A stretch of 64,000 bases of DNA from Galerina marginata (Eukaryota > Basidiomycota > Agaricomycetes > Agaricales > Galerinaceae). The notes below the pieces were generated by a model. The model saw only the letters and a program-made list of their open reading frames with translations, did not search any database and was not told the origin of the DNA. Of the stretch, positions 34,517 through 44,908 are shown piece after piece (positions within the stretch are counted from its first letter, which is position 1; each line of letters begins with the position of its first letter). The stretch spans positions 1,922,001 to 1,986,000 of the forward strand of contig JAECYW010000003.1 in assembly GCA_023014335.1 (NCBI GenBank), written 5' to 3'. A program made the translations under genes and the position numbers.

Positions 34517-35623
34517 CTAAGCCAGATTAGCAAGGTGGTGAGAGGCAACTTGCTCAAATGATCGAATGTAAACCTCATAAGCCAGTGACCGCCAGCGACC
34601 ATGAATTCGGACAATCTCTGGGGAAACACCTTTGGCAAGGTAAAAGGAAGCTCCTCCAATTCGGAAGGAATGCCCAAATGCATTTCCGAATCCAGCTGCT
34701 GACAGGATAGTGTTGATTCGGGAAAGGGCTCGTGCTTTGACCATAGGGCGAATATTGCCAGATGTGTCTCTCCAAGAGAATAAAGGATCATCTGGGCCTG
34801 CAGGTACCACTTTGCGCAGGTTGTGAAGTGCTTCAAGGGGGCAAAGACCCTGCTCCTCAACTAGAAAAATGTCCTGGGTCTCTCCAGGACCAGCGGTTTT
34901 GGCAGATGGTAATCGGAGCCGAGCATACGCCTTGCCAGATAAATCATGGCTAAATAGAACATCCTTGCGGGTAAGATGTTTCTCCTTGTTGAAGCTGGCT
35001 CTCGTGGCCACAGACACCTCTCCAAAGCGCATGAGCCCAAAGAATGCACAGACACATTCAGCCCAGAGACAGGCATCAAATGGGTCAGAAAGATCTAGTA
35101 CTTGGAAAAGGATACGGAGCATTGGTAGGGTGATAGGGGGCCGTGGTGGCCGCCGGCGATCAGCTCCTTGAATGTTTGCTAAACCGCGGAGAGACCAGCT
35201 GATGCGATCATGGTCTGCTTCAGAGAGGGGAGGTGGCCAACCTTGGGAAATGTGCCAAGCTCGGATAGCGGACAGATATTTCTGAGCAGTGGCAACTGAT
35301 ATGGTTTCAAAAGGAGTTCCATCAGAGAATGCTGGAATGTCGGGATTAGGTACTGATACTGCCCACAGAGCAAATGAATGAAGGAGTTGGAAGGAAGCAG
35401 GAAGGCGTTGAGATTCAGGAATAGAGAAAATGTCACAAAAGATATGGAATTTTCGGAGACCAGACCCATAACTTGCAGGGTCTTGGAGGGAAGCTTGAGA
35501 GGCCATAGATGCGAGATAATTAATGATTGGATTGTCGAGCACAGAGGGAGGAGGTGTGTTGATTCCTTTCCAGCGAAATATTCTTTCTCCTGCAGGGCAG
35601 TGAGGACGCAGTGGACTGGGCAC
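34517..35623 (-). CDS. tyrosine recombinase of the retrotransposon
   Basis: A 368-codon minus-strand frame inside the Ngaro-like element. The catalytic set of tyrosine recombinases is visible: the first Arg in CAFFGLMRFGEV, the HxxR pair in GHSFRIGGAS, the H/W position in IHGRW, and the nucleophile in YIRSF near the C-terminus. The N-terminal half is the SAM-like core-binding part (YLSAIRAWHISQGW). The enzyme would integrate circular cDNA. The frame is intact. Its start is uncertain: the first in-frame ATG codes MASQASLQDP, about 40 codons in, and the frame is open upstream past 35650, so translation may couple to the pol stop at 35707. Confidence 0.88.
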   Translation of the reverse strand: MPSPLRPHCPAGERIFRWKGINTPPPSVLDNPIINYLASMASQASLQDPASYGSGLRKFHIFCDIFSIPESQRLPASFQLLHSFALWAVSVPNPDIPAFSDGTPFETISVATAQKYLSAIRAWHISQGWPPPLSEADHDRISWSLRGLANIQGADRRRPPRPPITLPMLRILFQVLDLSDPFDACLWAECVCAFFGLMRFGEVSVATRASFNKEKHLTRKDVLFSHDLSGKAYARLRLPSAKTAGPGETQDIFLVEEQGLCPLEALHNLRKVVPAGPDDPLFSWRDTSGNIRPMVKARALSRINTILSAAGFGNAFGHSFRIGGASFYLAKGVSPEIVRIHGRWRSLAYEVYIRSFEQVASHHLANLA

Positions 35624-35706
35624 AAGTTGGAGAGCAGAAATGGATTCAACAAAGTATAAGCCAGGTATATGTGGATTTTCGGTTACTTTGGAGGCAAATG
35701 CCGGGT

Positions 35707-37672
35707 TTACATGGATATAAGTTTGTCTACCAAATGAGGAGGCAAAGGAAGATCTACTTTGGTGGTGGCTGAGGGAAAACCAGATAGGAAAGAAGCTATA
35801 TCGCCTCGGGAAAGAGCGTCGGTGATGTTTTCGCGGCTGGTGACATAAGAGGCCACCAGAGAGATTTGATGAGATGCCAGGAGTTTGTATATCTAGTGAT
35901 CATATGAAATTAAGAAATGCATGGAATGAAGAAAAATTGAATAAATGACCTGTTTTAAAATCATGTTGGTGTTCTTGCTGCGTGATAAGCCCTTGTTCAC
36001 TACAGCCACCACACCCTGATTGTCTGAGCGAACTAGGAAGGAGTTGCCAGAATGTGAAGATGAGATTATAGAGAAATGAGAGGCGATGCGTAAGGCGAGT
36101 TCGACTGCAACTGCTTCTGCCCAACCAATGTCGTAAGGCTGGTGTGGGCCAACAGTGAAACCTGGAGCATAGCGCCAGACCGCCCAATGCCCGTGAATTA
36201 CAACTCCAATCCCAAATGAGGAACTGGCGTCGCCCCACCATTCCAGATCGAGCGGTGTAGATGGGCGAAGAGGAAGGGAGTTTGGCAGGGATTGGAGAAG
36301 ATAGCGAATCCAGTCGAGGTCTGCAAGGAGTGCAGAGGAGGGGGTGAGACGAGCACGGGGAGAAGTAAAGACGGCGATAAAGCGAGAAATTGAGCGGATG
36401 AAAGGACGAATGAGTTTGTAAATAGATGAGACATGAACAAGCTTTCCATGTAAAGAGGCTGCATCTTTGGCCGAGAATCGGGAATTTGGAACAAGCCAAG
36501 TGTGAATGATGGAGATGATGTTTGTTAGCTTTTCTTCTGGCAAGGAAACTGTGCGATTTGCTAAATCCCAGTCGAAGCCAATGTATCGTTGGACAAAGGC
36601 TAAGGGACGCATCTTCTCTAAGCTCCATGGAACTCCCAGAGCACCTGTCAAATTCATGAAATCGATTTCGGACCAGGTGTCGGAAGGAAGAGCTATAACA
36701 AAGAAATCGTCCACCCATTTGATGATAAGACGGAAGCCTGATGCTTTGTAGATGGCTACTAACATATCGGCTATACTTCCAAAGACACCCGCACTGGAGG
36801 CTAGGCCAAAGCATACTGCATGATCCACGTAGACCTTTCCTCTCCAAAAAATGCAAGTGAAATTCTGCTGATCTGGTCGGGTGGGAGTGATCCGATAGGC
36901 AGCAGAAATGTCGAAGGTGGCAGCCCGGCAGCCAGGAGGAAGAGATAAAATGAGATCTACTGTATCGGAGAAGGTACCCCAAGCAGTAGGAAAATCGTCG
37001 GAATTGATGAAGGAATTTACTGATCGGACAGAGGGGTCCTTCCGCGGGTATGAAAGGTCTTGAATCAAGCGAAACTTTGATGAGTTTGGTTTGGGGACAA
37101 GCCCAAGAGGGGCAGTAACAAAGGGGCCAATGAGGGCCTCGAGCTCGGAAGGAGAAAAGGGACCAGAATATCTGCCTGCTTGCAGTTCGGAAATGATGTA
37201 GGAATCGATAAAAGATGAGTCGAGATTGGAAGATGAATGATTCTCGAAATAAATACGACCGGGATAGAGATGTGGAAATCCCTACCCCGAAACCTGAGCG
37301 AATACCAGTGATGATGTGTGACCATGAGTCCAGAATATTGAGATTCTGGAGTGTTTCCTCAATCTTTCGGGCATTGAGGGGGGTGCAAACCTTCCGAGGA
37401 TCAGAGGTGGGAACAGTTTCGGGCACCATGGTGGGGATCACCACAGATGGAACAGCCATGAGCGAAAGAACAGGAGGAGGCACGGGTACAGGTGGAGGAA
37501 GAGGAGAAACGGAAGCAAAAAGGGGTTCCGTTTGGGGCCAAGAGGGCATTTGGGGCCTTGGGGTCTCCAGCAAGGGGGGCAGGAGTTCTTCCTGCTCTAG
37601 TGGACGATGCGGAGCATTCTTTGGGAAGGTGTCCAGCGTCACCACACCGAAAGCAACGGCTCTGATTACCAA
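35707..37672 (-). pseudogene. pol: reverse transcriptase and RNase H, one apparent frameshift
   Basis: The RT domain reads PLGLVPKPNSSKFRLIQDLS, then DISAAYRITP, VDHAVCFGLASSAGVF and the catalytic KWVDDFFVIA (VDD instead of YxDD, common in DIRS/Ngaro). RNase H follows with LEWWGDASSSFGIGVVI and VRSDNQGVVAVVN. A 57-base GT..AG intron (35949-35893) joins MILKQ to IYKLLASHQISLVASYVTSR, ending at the TAA at 35707. Upstream, the conserved lead-in (LDSWSHIITGIRSGFGVGI) sits in another frame from NHSSSNLDSSFIDSYIISEL. The switch falls at 37274-37288 around a GGG run, so one extra base seems to break the gene. A programmed frameshift is possible but unlikely there, because the break is inside a conserved block. 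Confidence 0.8.
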
Positions 37673-39032
37673 GGTGAGATGAAGAAGGCTGGCGTTTCAT
37701 GACCCGCTCAGCATTGGGATAGGGATGATGGCGTTTGGACGGAGATGAGTGAGCATTAGTGGATAACACTTGTGTCTCTGTAGCCAATTTAGCAACAGCC
37801 AGAGAGACTGCTTTCTCATCAAGGGTTGAAAGGTCATGACGGTGGTCAGCTGCCGATGCTGAGCGTTGTTGAATGTCATAGCGCACGGCGATGCGCCAGT
37901 CCATGCTAAACCCAAGACCTAAAACTATCTTGTGGTGTTCGGCTAGGGCATCGGCACGAGCATCACCATGATGAACACGGGTTCGGTTCTCCGCGATGCG
38001 AGAGGCTTCAGTCCAGTCTAAGACTGAAATGGAGAGTTCGCCTGATTTGTCAAGTCCTTTTGCTACGAGAGAGCCATTTGAAATGATCATCTCTTCCTCT
38101 CCGTTGAGAGATTTCTGCCGAGCGGACTTTGACAGCGCAGTGTAAGGAACATAGGCAAAGGCTATGAAAGCCTGTTTGACCCGATGCGGAATGGCTAGCG
38201 TTCACCAAGCATGAATCAGTTATTGGGTTAAATAAAGGCATGAGGAGAGGAGATATATGGCACAAAAGGCAAAATCTGGGCTGAGGTGAGTTGCCCGAAA
38301 GGTGATGACCCAAATATGGGGAAAGTGAAGGGCCCAAAGGTGGGGCAAGGTAACAGGCCCGGGGATGGGGCAAAGTGATGGGCCCAAGGTGGGCAAGGTA
38401 ATGGGCCCAGAAGTGGGGCAAGTTTATAGGCCCAAAGGTGGGGCAAAGTAATAGGCCCAAAGGTGGAGCAAGGCAATAAGTCCAATATGAGTGACAAGAG
38501 GACAGTCCCACCAATTGTGGGATGACAGAAGGAAACCCTGATGTGGGTTGTAACAAAGAGCCCAAGAAGTGGGGCATACAAGGATAGGCCACAATGGGCG
38601 AGCAAGAATTAAACACTCACCATTATCAAGTGCATTGGCTTTAAAACCGGGTACAATGGGGGATAGAACCACTTTCTTTGAGGAGTCCTTCACTGGAACA
38701 CTAAAGGCAGCTACAGTTGCTGGGTCCGAGAACATAGTGGTAGGTGGTCTATTGGCCAGTGCCGACGCCGCTAACTGATCTTCAAGAGATTGAATCCGAT
38801 TGAGCAGCTGCAGGGCAGTGGCCGGGTCAATGGGAATTTCGGGTGGAGCGCCCGCATTCGGATCAGCAGAAGTCGCCGCGGTCGCCTGAGAGCGTGGTTC
38901 TGCACTGTGAGGGGCTTGAGGTGCAGAGGACGGGACCGCGGTGACAGGTGGGATGACAGGTGGGTTCGGATTGACAGTTGGAGGGATAGTACCACCAAAA
39001 TTGAGGTTATGGAGGTTCGTGGAGTCAGTCAT
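37401..39032 (-). CDS. gag-like protein of the retrotransposon with zinc knuckles
   Basis: Exons 39032-38621 and 38194-37401 give 401 residues. The start MTDSTNLHNLNFGG lies right after repeat A1. The N-terminal 130 residues are Pro/Ala-rich with a short coiled coil (LQLLNRIQSLEDQLAASALA). The second exon carries the capsid-like helical part and a CCHC knuckle (CFRCGDAGHLPKEC), then a second Cys/His cluster ending CSICGDPHHGARNC. Gag proteins package the RNA template. The 426-base intron is unusually long for this genome and contains tandem repeats. The 3' part overlaps the start of pol in another frame. Confidence 0.82.
38290..38480. repeat. tandem repeat of about 26 bases inside the gag intron
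   Basis: About seven imperfect copies of a GGGCCCAAAGGTGGGGCAAG-type unit followed by TAATA or similar, each 21-27 bases. It lies wholly inside the gag intron. On the minus strand it is C-rich (TTGCCCCACCTTTGGGCC). Confidence 0.8.
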
Positions 39033-39034
39033 GA

Positions 39035-39208
39035 GTGAAAATGAGGAGAATGGACAGGCAGGTAAAGTTGAACGGTGCGTGCAGCGAGTAGGAGCGCCGC
39101 AGCGGTTGAGGAAAGCGATGAGCTAGCACTCCTACTCTTGCCGCTCAGCTGGACGCCGTGACCGGCTAATCCCGGCTACGCGAGGGAACCGCCGGTAACA
39201 AGGCTAAC
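39035..39208 (-). repeat. split direct repeat A1
   Basis: 174 bases identical by eye to 34182-34355. It forms the 5' terminus of the element and ends two bases before the gag ATG. Confidence 0.88.
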
Positions 39209-39886
39209 GTCCATGACTCTCACAGAGCAGTCACGATGGTCAGTCTAAACACTACTGTCCCAGGATTATACGTTGGCATTGGCGGGACTCAATAGGAGGG
39301 CATTCGACTGGTGATTAGGTTTTTGCCTCTCAAGTGTCCCATTTTCGTCAACCAATCCAAACTGATCGTCGCATGTGGTGGCTTTTTATTTTGGTAGTGC
39401 ATGAAGGAGGACATCGCCGTAGTCGGCTTCACGGGTGTCCTTGAACTTGCATGGGATTGGGTTGATCACCAATTTCAGCTTCATGGTTCCTCGGAACCTC
39501 TGATCAACCTCTGATTCGCACTTTTGACCCAGCTCGCCACTGCATGATTGCATATGCGTATATACATATTTTTCGTCTTATTGAGATGCATTCTTGCTTT
39601 CCTGTGCAAAGTAATATGGCTTTCAGCAATTTACTTGTGCGTGTATTCTTCATGTTCCTCAGAAAACTCATAGAGCAAAATATATGGGCCAAGTTCCTCT
39701 GAATTCACTCCGGTCAATGACACCCTGAAAGGCCTGAACTCTCGTCGCTGATGAACTTCGAAAGAGTCCTGCGGAAACCATGATCTTCTTGAACCAACTC
39801 AGCTGATTTGCCATTGGACGCGAGGCTTCAGCATAAACGCCTCTGATATAAATGTCTCACCTCCCGGATCCCTTTCACGTTCACCC
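39209..39886. other. intergenic
   Basis: No gene supported. The right part should hold the promoter of the membrane protein gene at 39887. Confidence 0.4.
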
Positions 39887-41302
39887 ATGTTCTCTCGATC
39901 TTTTATTCTACTCGGAACATTTATCCTTGCTCTCGTCGCACTTTCACCCGTTCTTGCCTCGGAAACTACCACCAGCGGCGCTACTCCCAACATGGGCCTA
40001 GAAAGAGGACTCAAAGACGTCATCTGGAGCTGCCTTATCACCGCCTCCGCATGTGCCTTGGTCTCTGTACGGCCCAACGTCCCTGACCGCACAGAAAATC
40101 CAGGGTCACGGAGCGCAACGCGCAGGAGGCTGGGGCTCATATGCTGGGGCCTCGTCGCACCTGAGATGCTGCTTCTGTGGTCGGCGAGGCAATGGCTGGG
40201 TGCGAGGCGGCTGATGAGAGAATACCATGGTGCGCAGGTGTTTTTGGCACTCATGAACGATCAAAATCAACAGAATCTGATGTAGATAATGGCTGGACGA
40301 TGGCGCATGGGCACTTCCTCCAAATGGGCGGGTTTATGCTGTACCAGGACGAAGAGCCCAAAGGCGTCCTGACCCCAGAACGCCTCCGCGAGCTGCTCGC
40401 TTCGGGCAGGGTTGAGCTTCCTCCCCTCACAGAGGCCGACATCAAGGACCTCGGCAAGCGCGATGTGTTCTTCAAGGTCTTTGCCGTCGTCCAGACCGCG
40501 TGGCTGGTCGTGCAGTGCGTTGCCCGCGCCGTGTCTGGGTTGGTGGTTACGCAGCTCGAGTTGCTGACGATTACTGTTGCGCTAGCGTATGGGGCGATGT
40601 ATTTCTTCTGGTGGGACAAGCCTCTGGATGTGAGACGCCCAGTACCGGTCCTTCTCCTGGACGAGACCAAGGAGAATAAGGATTCTGTGTTGGCCAAGGA
40701 AGACAAGCCCGCAGAAAGCTCTGGTACGGCTGGTAAGAATTTCATTGACTCAACCTATTTTTTTTCACGCTGAGTTGGGCACTACAGCACCTTTAATAAC
40801 ACCCAAGCCGCTCTCATCCCCCTGGCTCAGCATCGTCTCCGTCGTCAAACACTTTCACGAATTGACCGAGTCCCAACCCGGCGCCTCTGGGTCTGTTAGC
40901 CCAGCGCAGATGAGTGTACCTGCGTTCTACTTTGCGCCATCCGACCCCGAGTCGACGGACGACAAAACAGTAAAGCTGCGAATTGCATCAGGTATCGCGC
41001 TGACGTTCGCAGCCATCTACAGCATCGGCTTGGTCCCCGGGCTGCTTCCATTCCCCACCTGGGGAGAAGCCTTGCTGTGGAAATTAAGCTCGATAGTCGT
41101 CGCTGCAGCTACGTCTACTATGTTACTCGAATTGTCAGGGGTCTACCCTTTGGCTCTGAGGCAAGCAGTAAAAATGCAACTACTCGATGCGTACCTCGTC
41201 GCGCGGCTCGTTTTACTAGTTGAGGCTTTGGTCGCTCTCAGAGACCTTCCGCCGACGGCGTATACAGCTATTGCTTGGACGTCGTATATTCCTCATGTCT
41301 GA
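39887..41302 (+). CDS. uncharacterised multi-pass membrane protein
   Basis: Exons 39887-40229, 40286-40732 and 40788-41302 give 434 residues. The N-terminus MFSRSFILLGTFILALVALS is a signal peptide or first membrane segment. Further hydrophobic spans are VIWSCLITASACALVSV, the LGLICWGLVAPEMLLLWSA region, VFAVVQTAWLVVQCVARAV, LLTITVALAYGAMYFFWW, IASGIALTFAAIYSIGLVPG and a pair near the C-terminus. The layout (ALVSVRPNVPD after the first loop, APEMLLLWSARQWLGARRL, then HGHFLQMGGFMLY and a later FFWWDKPLDVRRPV) fits a fungal family seen widely in mushrooms and some ascomycetes, but I know no function. The spliced frame is intact. It diverges from nothing obvious and faces a flavo-oxidase gene downstream. 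Confidence 0.8.
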
Positions 41303-41522
41303 AGCCTATGCTGCAACGAGATGACCTCTGACGAAAGGGGGGTGTTATCTATTATTAACGGTTTCTGAACCTGTAATTTCTCTTCATACGTTATTAACGC
41401 TCTTGCTTGTGTACTATTTTATTCTTTTCGTACTTGGTAAATTATGGCTTACTAGTTTTACCATACAAAAATTTCGAGCTTTACTTACGAGATTAATTTG
41501 TGCTCGTAACATGACCAGTGAT

Positions 41523-43457
41523 TTAGCGCCGGCACTGAAGGTTTTGGTCCCAGTCATCCGAGCCTACTCCCAACGCCACGACGAACAAAGCGCTAGGGTC
41601 GTACTTGGCTTTGATGTCTTTAAGCTTGGAGTAGTGCGCTCCAAAGAAGGATTTTTTGAAGTCACGCTCGTGGAGAGAGCCCTATTGTGAGCATAAAAAA
41701 TGTTTCTGGCCATAAGAGAGCTGAGATACGCACCTCATTAAGATATGAGCCTGAATCGGTCGTCAATTTGTCGATCACATCCGTGTTTTTCTTCATGCGG
41801 TCTATGGCTGCTTGTATAGTCGTAGCAGAGGAGCCTTCAGGCCAGGACGCCGTAACGTATACCTGGGCGATAGCGTTACGCCATGAGGGATTGAGACCGG
41901 TTGATGATGGGTCGACGCGCGACACTGCTCCTCCTGCAACAGAGCTGCGATTCCGTGAATTAGAGATGTATGCTAAGACCAGGGAAAGCACAAACTTTGT
42001 AGCCACACCCCCGTCAATCGATAGTATGATTTTCGCTGCTGCGGCTGGATTCTGCGACGCAAAGCTGTGCGGAAGGAGCCTCGACGCAATCTCGATCCTC
42101 GAGCCGACCTGTCCCACCGAACCAAACCACGTTGTGTACCAATCCAAGAAAGTTGGGTAGCTTAGCGTAGCTGTCTGGATCAACCCCCCAGTAGCGTTAT
42201 TTGCCACACCCAGTAAATGCGAGAAGGTCGAATTAGCATCCGCCTCCGATGTATTTGGGCGGACGAAGAATATCTGGAAGTTCGTGTTCGAGATACTGGT
42301 GTACCCTCCCCAGCCGGCGTCGGATATCGTCGGGTGCAGCTTGACGAATTCTGTTACGACTTCTTGGGCAATGTTGGGTGCAGTGAGGTTTGCGACGAGG
42401 GCGAACATGGTGACAGGGAAGATGGGGTGGGTTTTGTAGGTCGCAGACACGACGATGCCATACGTCCCGCCACCGCCGCCTCGGAGGGCCCAAAATAGGT
42501 CGGAGTGTTGGTGTGCGTTGGCGGTGATGTATTGTCCGTTGGCTAGGACGATGGTGAATTGGAGAACGTTGTCGACGCCTGGAAGGAAGATTGGTTGTAA
42601 GAGAGCGTAGGAAGGAATGTAGATCGGATAGTTTACCGAGTCCGAAGCTTGGAGCGAAGGCGCTGTGGCCGGCACCCATGACCCAGCCTCCCGCAGAGCC
42701 GACCGAGCCACCGAGAGAGATGCCGCCTACAATGAAGCGGCCTTGTTGTTGAACGAAATTATACGCCTCGATCCACTGGACTCCCGCTCCAAATGTGACA
42801 GCTAAAGGTCCAGTGTCATCGTCGGTTTATCGGCGAATGGAAGAGGTAATTCTTACCATTAAACGTCTCCTTCGCATTCGCAGGCGCACCTTCAGGAACA
42901 AACGAGGGGTTGTACACTTTGTCCTTGAGGTTGTGCGTCCACACCATGAAGCCACCACGTCCGGCACTCCTACCTAGGTAATCGTGACCTGTGTTCTTCA
43001 CGACGAGTCGCAGGTTATTCCGTTTCGCAAATGTAACTGCGGCTTGGATGTCTCCAACTGACCTCGCGTCGACTCCAATGGGTGGTACGCTTCCCTGCTC
43101 ACAAGGAAAGCCTAAAGCGACGTTCAAATAGCACGCATCGACAGTGCCGTTTGGAAACACAAAAGACTCGAAGTTCGTGTTCTGCAGGGCGCCAGCTTGG
43201 CTCGCTCTCCAAATCCCATCCACATTATGTGCGATCACATCCGAGCAGTTTCCGGAGGGAGAGGAGGGAGGATAGCAAGCTGAGGCTGGAGGTACCGGGT
43301 GGATAAGCGGCTGGGTGAGTTGGGTTGCTAAAGCTGAGAAGGCACTGTCGGAGGGCCAGCAGGGTTGGCCATAGAGGCAGCGACATCGCGGTGTTGCCTC
43401 TCCTACGGAGGAGAGGGAGAGGGAGAGCAAGAGAGCGATGTATTGCGAAAAGCCCAT
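41523..43457 (-). CDS. secreted FAD-linked oxidase, berberine-bridge/glucooligosaccharide-oxidase type
   Basis: Exons 43457-42857, 42801-42637, 42578-41996, 41944-41734 and 41681-41523 give 572 residues. MGFSQYIALLLSLSLSSVGEA is a good signal peptide, so I start there; two in-frame ATGs lie 13 and 19 codons upstream. The FAD-binding (PCMH) half has SVGDIQAAVTFAKRNNLRLVVKNTGHDYLGRS with the flavin-linking-type histidine, then GGWVMGAGHSAFAPSFGLGV. The berberine-bridge C-terminus is YDPSALFVVALGVGSDDWD. The GAGHS region has no cysteine where bicovalent members carry the second flavin link, so flavin is probably held by the histidine only. A 51-base intron (41995-41945) restores VAGGAVSRVDPSSTGLNPSW. 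It is probably a sugar or alcohol oxidase outside the cell; the substrate is unknown. Confidence 0.9.
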
Positions 43458-44908
43458 TGCACGCCAGTAGCATTCGAGGGTGTCGAAAAGCGCCATTTTA
43501 TACGTTAGGATCAAGTTATCAGCCGTATCCTCGGGTCAAGCTATGATGTACTGTATCCTCGGGACTTCAAGAGATGATGCTGCTGGACGATCAGTATCAC
43601 TGGGCGCACCTCACCATGTGGAGCGTCGGGTTGAAAGGTGTAGTTCGACAACCCTATATATATAAAAGCATAAATGAATATCGACTGATGGGAGACCAGT
43701 TCGCCAGACGATGATGAAGACCTTACATGAGATGCCTACCTGTTCCAATGGGGGTGCAGAGCAAGTAAGAATCGACAGAGCACGCTGCGCTTCGACTGCG
43801 ATTCAAAGGGCCGCGGTGCCAAGTACAGCCCAGAACAAAGAAAGCCTTTGTCACGGAAGTTCTCCTTGTTCAGCACCCGCATGCTGTTATTACATGCAAA
43901 AAGAGCAGGTACCTTTAGATCTTAGCCAGAGTGGGACCACGACTTGCGAAGGCGGGTGTGGTTGGGGAGGAAGTCACCAGTGCGCGTCGGTGTTCTAATT
44001 TCGGCAGCAAACATCACCTTTTCTTCACCGTGACCTCAGTAGTGCTTCGCCAAAATTCCTGCTTCACACATGCTGTATACTAGCCAGACTGCGATATATG
44101 TCGGATCACGATACCTACTGGACATACCCGAGTTTCCAAGATTTCTTGCTGAACCAGTGTAGTTGGTCAACGCTTCAAAGCTTCAACATCCGATCGGAGT
44201 CTGTCGTCTCCAATTCCTTCAAATGTCCTAGAGAACAGAATTGCCTGTTCGACTTTGGGAGTTCCCTGGGTTCCTCTCGATCCTGTTTTATATTATCCTC
44301 GTCCCAGTGTTCTCTACGCTCAACAGCCCAAGCAATCCGTACCCATTACTTTTGCGTCGCAAATAAGGCCCATGGTATCGTTATCAGAATAAAATCTTGA
44401 CCCACTTCGAGCACATTTCACGCCTGGACCTCTATTCGAGACCGTCATTCGTGGCTGGAAGTACGATGGGCTCAGATTATTAATTGCACATATGAATTAG
44501 CATTATCATCTAATTCATAGGATAATATTCTGTCGCATGCGTTTTCCATGGCCAGCTCTGCAATGACGCCGCTGTTTGAGGCCTCGGCATACCCGCTGGT
44601 TGGATCGGAGCCCACAGCAGACGTCGACGCAACCTGTTCCGATCCTCAGCTGCGGCTGACTATATCTTCGGTGGTCAGCCGCCAGCCCGCCCGAGGAAGT
44701 TGTGATCGAAACTGGATGCAAACACGACCATATTCCATCCCTGGGGGTATATAAACCTGGCCGCCTCGTCGTCGTTTCTTATCCTCAAACCACCACCCAC
44801 CTTTCAGCTTTCGGGCTATTCTCCAGACGATTAACTCAACACACTGGCTCTTCACCTCGCCATTGCCATGGGTCCTGTGCTATACTCTCGTCATCGCCCT
44901 CGCTATCC
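43458..44908. other. gene-poor stretch
   Basis: The left end should hold the flavo-oxidase promoter, with a TATATATATAAAA run at about 43655-43670. A 100-codon plus-strand frame at 44098-44400 (YPSFQDFLLNQCSW, then STLQSF) could be an F-box/LRR scrap, but I cannot place it. No other signal. Confidence 0.35.
44748..44755 (+). promoter_or_regulatory. TATA box candidate
   Basis: TATATAAA followed by pyrimidine-rich sequence with CACC repeats, about 155 bases before the ATG at 44909. It has the look of a real plus-strand promoter, and is the main reason to suspect a gene here. Confidence 0.4.

Larger units (their letters stand above)
33906..39208 (-). mobile_element. Ngaro-like tyrosine-recombinase retrotransposon with split direct repeats
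   Basis: Read on the minus strand the order is repeat A1 (39208-39035), gag, reverse transcriptase/RNase H, tyrosine recombinase, repeat B1 (34455-34356), repeat A2 (34355-34182), a 176-base spacer, repeat B2 (34005-33906). Split direct repeats A1..B1A2..B2 together with a tyrosine recombinase instead of an integrase define the DIRS/Ngaro order; no methyltransferase domain of the DIRS type is seen, which favours Ngaro. Such elements insert by site-specific recombination of a circular cDNA and leave no target duplication, and none is visible. A1 and A2 (174 bases) and B1 and B2 (100 bases) look identical by eye, so the insertion is recent. One reading-frame break in pol suggests this copy is not autonomous. 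Confidence 0.9.

Noticed and set aside
35900..37672. A 590-codon minus-strand frame overlapping the RT gene
   Set aside because: Only its first 130 codons match the pol lead-in. The rest is an open but meaningless frame, full of Ser, His, Leu and Arg, running over the real RT/RNase H frame.
38290..38480. A CRISPR-like array
   Set aside because: Units are contiguous, without spacers, inside a retrotransposon intron of a eukaryote.
34182..39208. Reading the 174-base repeats as LTRs of a Gypsy or Copia element
   Set aside because: There is no integrase or aspartic protease, a second repeat pair follows the split order, a tyrosine recombinase is present and no short target duplication flanks the element.
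41945..41995. An unspliced reading of the flavo-oxidase through FVLSLVLAYISNSRN
   Set aside because: The extra 17 residues break a conserved block; removal of a 51-base GT..AG intron restores the family pattern.
44098..44400. A possible F-box/LRR fragment
   Set aside because: The resemblance is limited to a few leucines and tryptophans; there is no F-box or repeat register to support it.
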